Source of the DNA: Loxodes magnus
Taxonomy: Eukaryota; Ciliophora; Karyorelictea; Loxodida; Loxodidae
Direction of reading: 5' to 3'
Assembly (NCBI GenBank): GCA_946699065.1
Contig: CAMPDV010000059.1
Span: forward strand, 496,001-560,000
Length of the DNA: 64,000 bases
Part shown: positions 62,534 to 64,000 of the stretch, one piece after another
Layout: the number at the start of each line of letters is the position of its first letter
Numbering within the stretch: position 1 is the stretch's first letter
The notes under the pieces: model-generated
Told to the model about the DNA's origin: nothing
Database searches by the model: none
Seen by the model: only the letters and a program-made list of their open reading frames with translations
Program-made: the position numbers and the translations under genes

Positions 62534-63466
62534 TCAATATATAAAGCAACAGCCTTTCTTTTTCTACTTTCCTTCCTGGTTTTTTGCTTGATTTTATTAC
62601 CTATTATTGTAATTCCCATACTAAACTGGAACTTATTCAAAATTTTCATAAGTATTATTTTAATATGGTCCACCTATATTTTAAGCTGGATTTCTGAAAG
62701 CCTGATTTCTGACTGGCGGATTTCTGACTGCTGGATTTCTTACTTAAAAATCTTAAGGACTATTTAATTTTGCAGCCAATTATTAGGCATAAAATTCATC
62801 TTACGCCTCCTAAGCACTTTTTGTGTTTTGCACTTAATCTAGAAAAGGTCTAAGTTATAAAGCTTCTTCTAAAGTGTTTCCATCAGCTATTAATTATAAA
62901 GTTCTTGGAGTTAGTTCTTCATTTCTTACTTATTATTTCTAAATTGATTTTTGAGGTAAAGGCCGATCAAATTCATCATCCTAAATAATGTTTTCGACAT
63001 CTTCTTATTATTTCAGTTGCTTAGGGGATTCTTAACTTTACAAAAGATGATTGTTCTACTAATTAAAAATCTATTATTAAGGTTTACTACTAAAGGGATT
63101 GTTATTTCCTAATAGAGATTATTAGCCGTAGCTTTATTGGAAGTTATTATTTTGAAAGTTTGATTACCCAGAATTAAAATTCTAGAAATTAGGGTTAGGG
63201 TATTATTGCTAAGGATTATAATTTCCAGATTGAAACTGTTAGATTTATGACTATAGCATTGTTATAAGAGTGTAGTTTTTGCTCATCTATTCAAATGGCT
63301 AACTATCAACTTTGTCACATCTCTTGCAACTTAGTTCTTGTTTCATTAGCTTTTATTCAAAAATGCATGAGGAGCAATAAGAATGGCCACAATTTAAAGT
63401 AATAGGAGCCCGCACATTATCGTCATATCTTTAAAGGCAATAATTACATTAATATGGATCCTCCAT
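62534..63466 (-). CDS. RING-finger protein with peptide repeat and CaaX-like C-terminus, 310 aa
   Basis: An N-terminal C3HC4 RING finger: C7, C10 (CNYC), C26-G-H28, C31, C34, and C47/C50 (CKRC), suggesting E3 ubiquitin ligase activity. A low-complexity Gln/Asn/Tyr/Pro-rich middle follows, then a helical patch (SAQEAQDEFYAQQLAAKL). Next is a tandem five-residue repeat, VRNPAVRNPPVRNQAFRNPA. The protein ends EGKQKKKGCCFIY then TGA (62536-62534). The last four residues, CFIY, with a preceding Cys and a poly-Lys stretch, look like a prenylation signal, so the protein may be membrane-bound. No introns. Confidence 0.87.
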
Positions 63467-64000
63467 TTATAAAAAAAGCTATTCTTTTAAATATATACTA
63501 TGAGTACATTAGTTCCCTTTAAATATCATTCTATTATATTCCTTATTTTCTTCTTCATAAACTTATTATCAGATTTAACTGCTTAACCTTCTCCATCACC
63601 TTTAGAATACCATCTTATAAATCATTTCTTGTACTAATATATAGAAAATTTACAGAAATGCTTAATCAAAACTTATATGCACTAATGTTAAAGATTCTAC
63701 TATCTATATCTAACTTTACATACGCTAAGATATAGTAACAATCTAATTATATATAAATACTAAAGAATAATTTATCCCTTAAAAGCTTTCTTAAATAAAT
63801 ATGAAAAGCATATAAACTAAATAAAGCTGTCTTTAAAGATATAGGAAATGGTACTATAAAGCAAAATGCTTAGAGATATATAAATTTGAATAGCTGACTA
63901 TTAATAAAGCTTAGTATTAAACTAGTTACTTAGATAAGTTAGTTACTTAAGTAATATCTTATTATAAATGCTTTTTCATTGCTATTAAAACTTCTATAAT
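63467..64000. other. AT-rich sequence at window end
   Basis: Region upstream of the RING gene; no gene or motif recognised. Confidence 0.5.

Noticed and set aside
63190..63205. Telomere-like bases (CCCTAACCCTAA on the minus strand)
   Set aside because: Only two units, inside the coding sequence of the RING gene where they encode Pro-Asn repeats; no array or chromosome end.
1..64000. Bacterial, phage or CRISPR interpretation
   Set aside because: Spliceosomal introns and eukaryotic families (UBE2G2, kinesin, DHHC, TBC, RBR) exclude it; no CRISPR repeats, tRNA or rRNA genes were seen.

Overview
The window looks like nuclear DNA of a ciliate with a strongly rearranged genetic code. It is very AT-rich, and under the standard code almost every open frame is short. 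If TAA and TAG are read as Gln and TGA as Trp, about twenty long genes open up. Several belong to families whose conserved residues fall exactly on the reassigned codons. Most genes nevertheless end at a TGA that coincides with the expected C-terminus, so TGA is both Trp and stop. This points to the karyorelict/heterotrich branch (Loxodes- or Condylostoma-like), where such ambiguous codes are known; that placement is an inference. Many genes also carry 16-17 nt introns of the form GTAA...AG. Two similar divergent-code options remain: TGA-only termination, or occasional UAA termination as well (five ORFs here fit best with a TAA end).

Layout. 0-5 kb: 3' end of an unknown gene (+), a UBE2G2-type E2 (-) and a divergent kinesin (-). 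5-8 kb: noncoding. 8-10 kb: an RBR E3 ubiquitin ligase with C-terminal membrane segments (-). 11.6-17.6 kb: two closely spaced minus-strand genes, a coiled-coil gene (+), a small plus ORF and a DHHC palmitoyltransferase (-). 17.6-21.5 kb: mostly noncoding. 21.5-41.2 kb: two giant paralogous membrane proteins of about 2,400 aa each (+), 5.3 kb apart, flanking a GGPP synthase (-) and a possible small ORF just upstream of it. 43.6-50.2 kb: a small secreted/membrane ORF (+), an RCC1-TBC fusion (-), a Gln-rich protein (-) and a divergent multi-exon gene (+). 51.9-63.5 kb: an aspartyl-protease-like protein lacking its active-site residues (+), a protein with repeated GRDxYI motifs (+), a probable N-myristoylated protein (+), a coiled-coil gene (-), a coiled-coil protein with duplicated Cys-rich modules (+) and a RING protein with a CaaX-like end (-).

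Themes. Three genes concern ubiquitin (E2, RBR E3, RING E3). Several others belong to membrane traffic or lipid anchoring (DHHC, GGPPS, TBC, CaaX RING). No operon logic is expected. No tRNA, rRNA, CRISPR array or transposase was recognised. The intergenic regions are long (up to about 3.5 kb) and lack convincing genes. Because TGA is the only reliable stop and is rare in AT-rich DNA, open frames of 60-100 codons arise easily by chance, so I give short ORFs low confidence. All translations were done by eye; exact ends of genes lacking a clean TGA are marked as uncertain.
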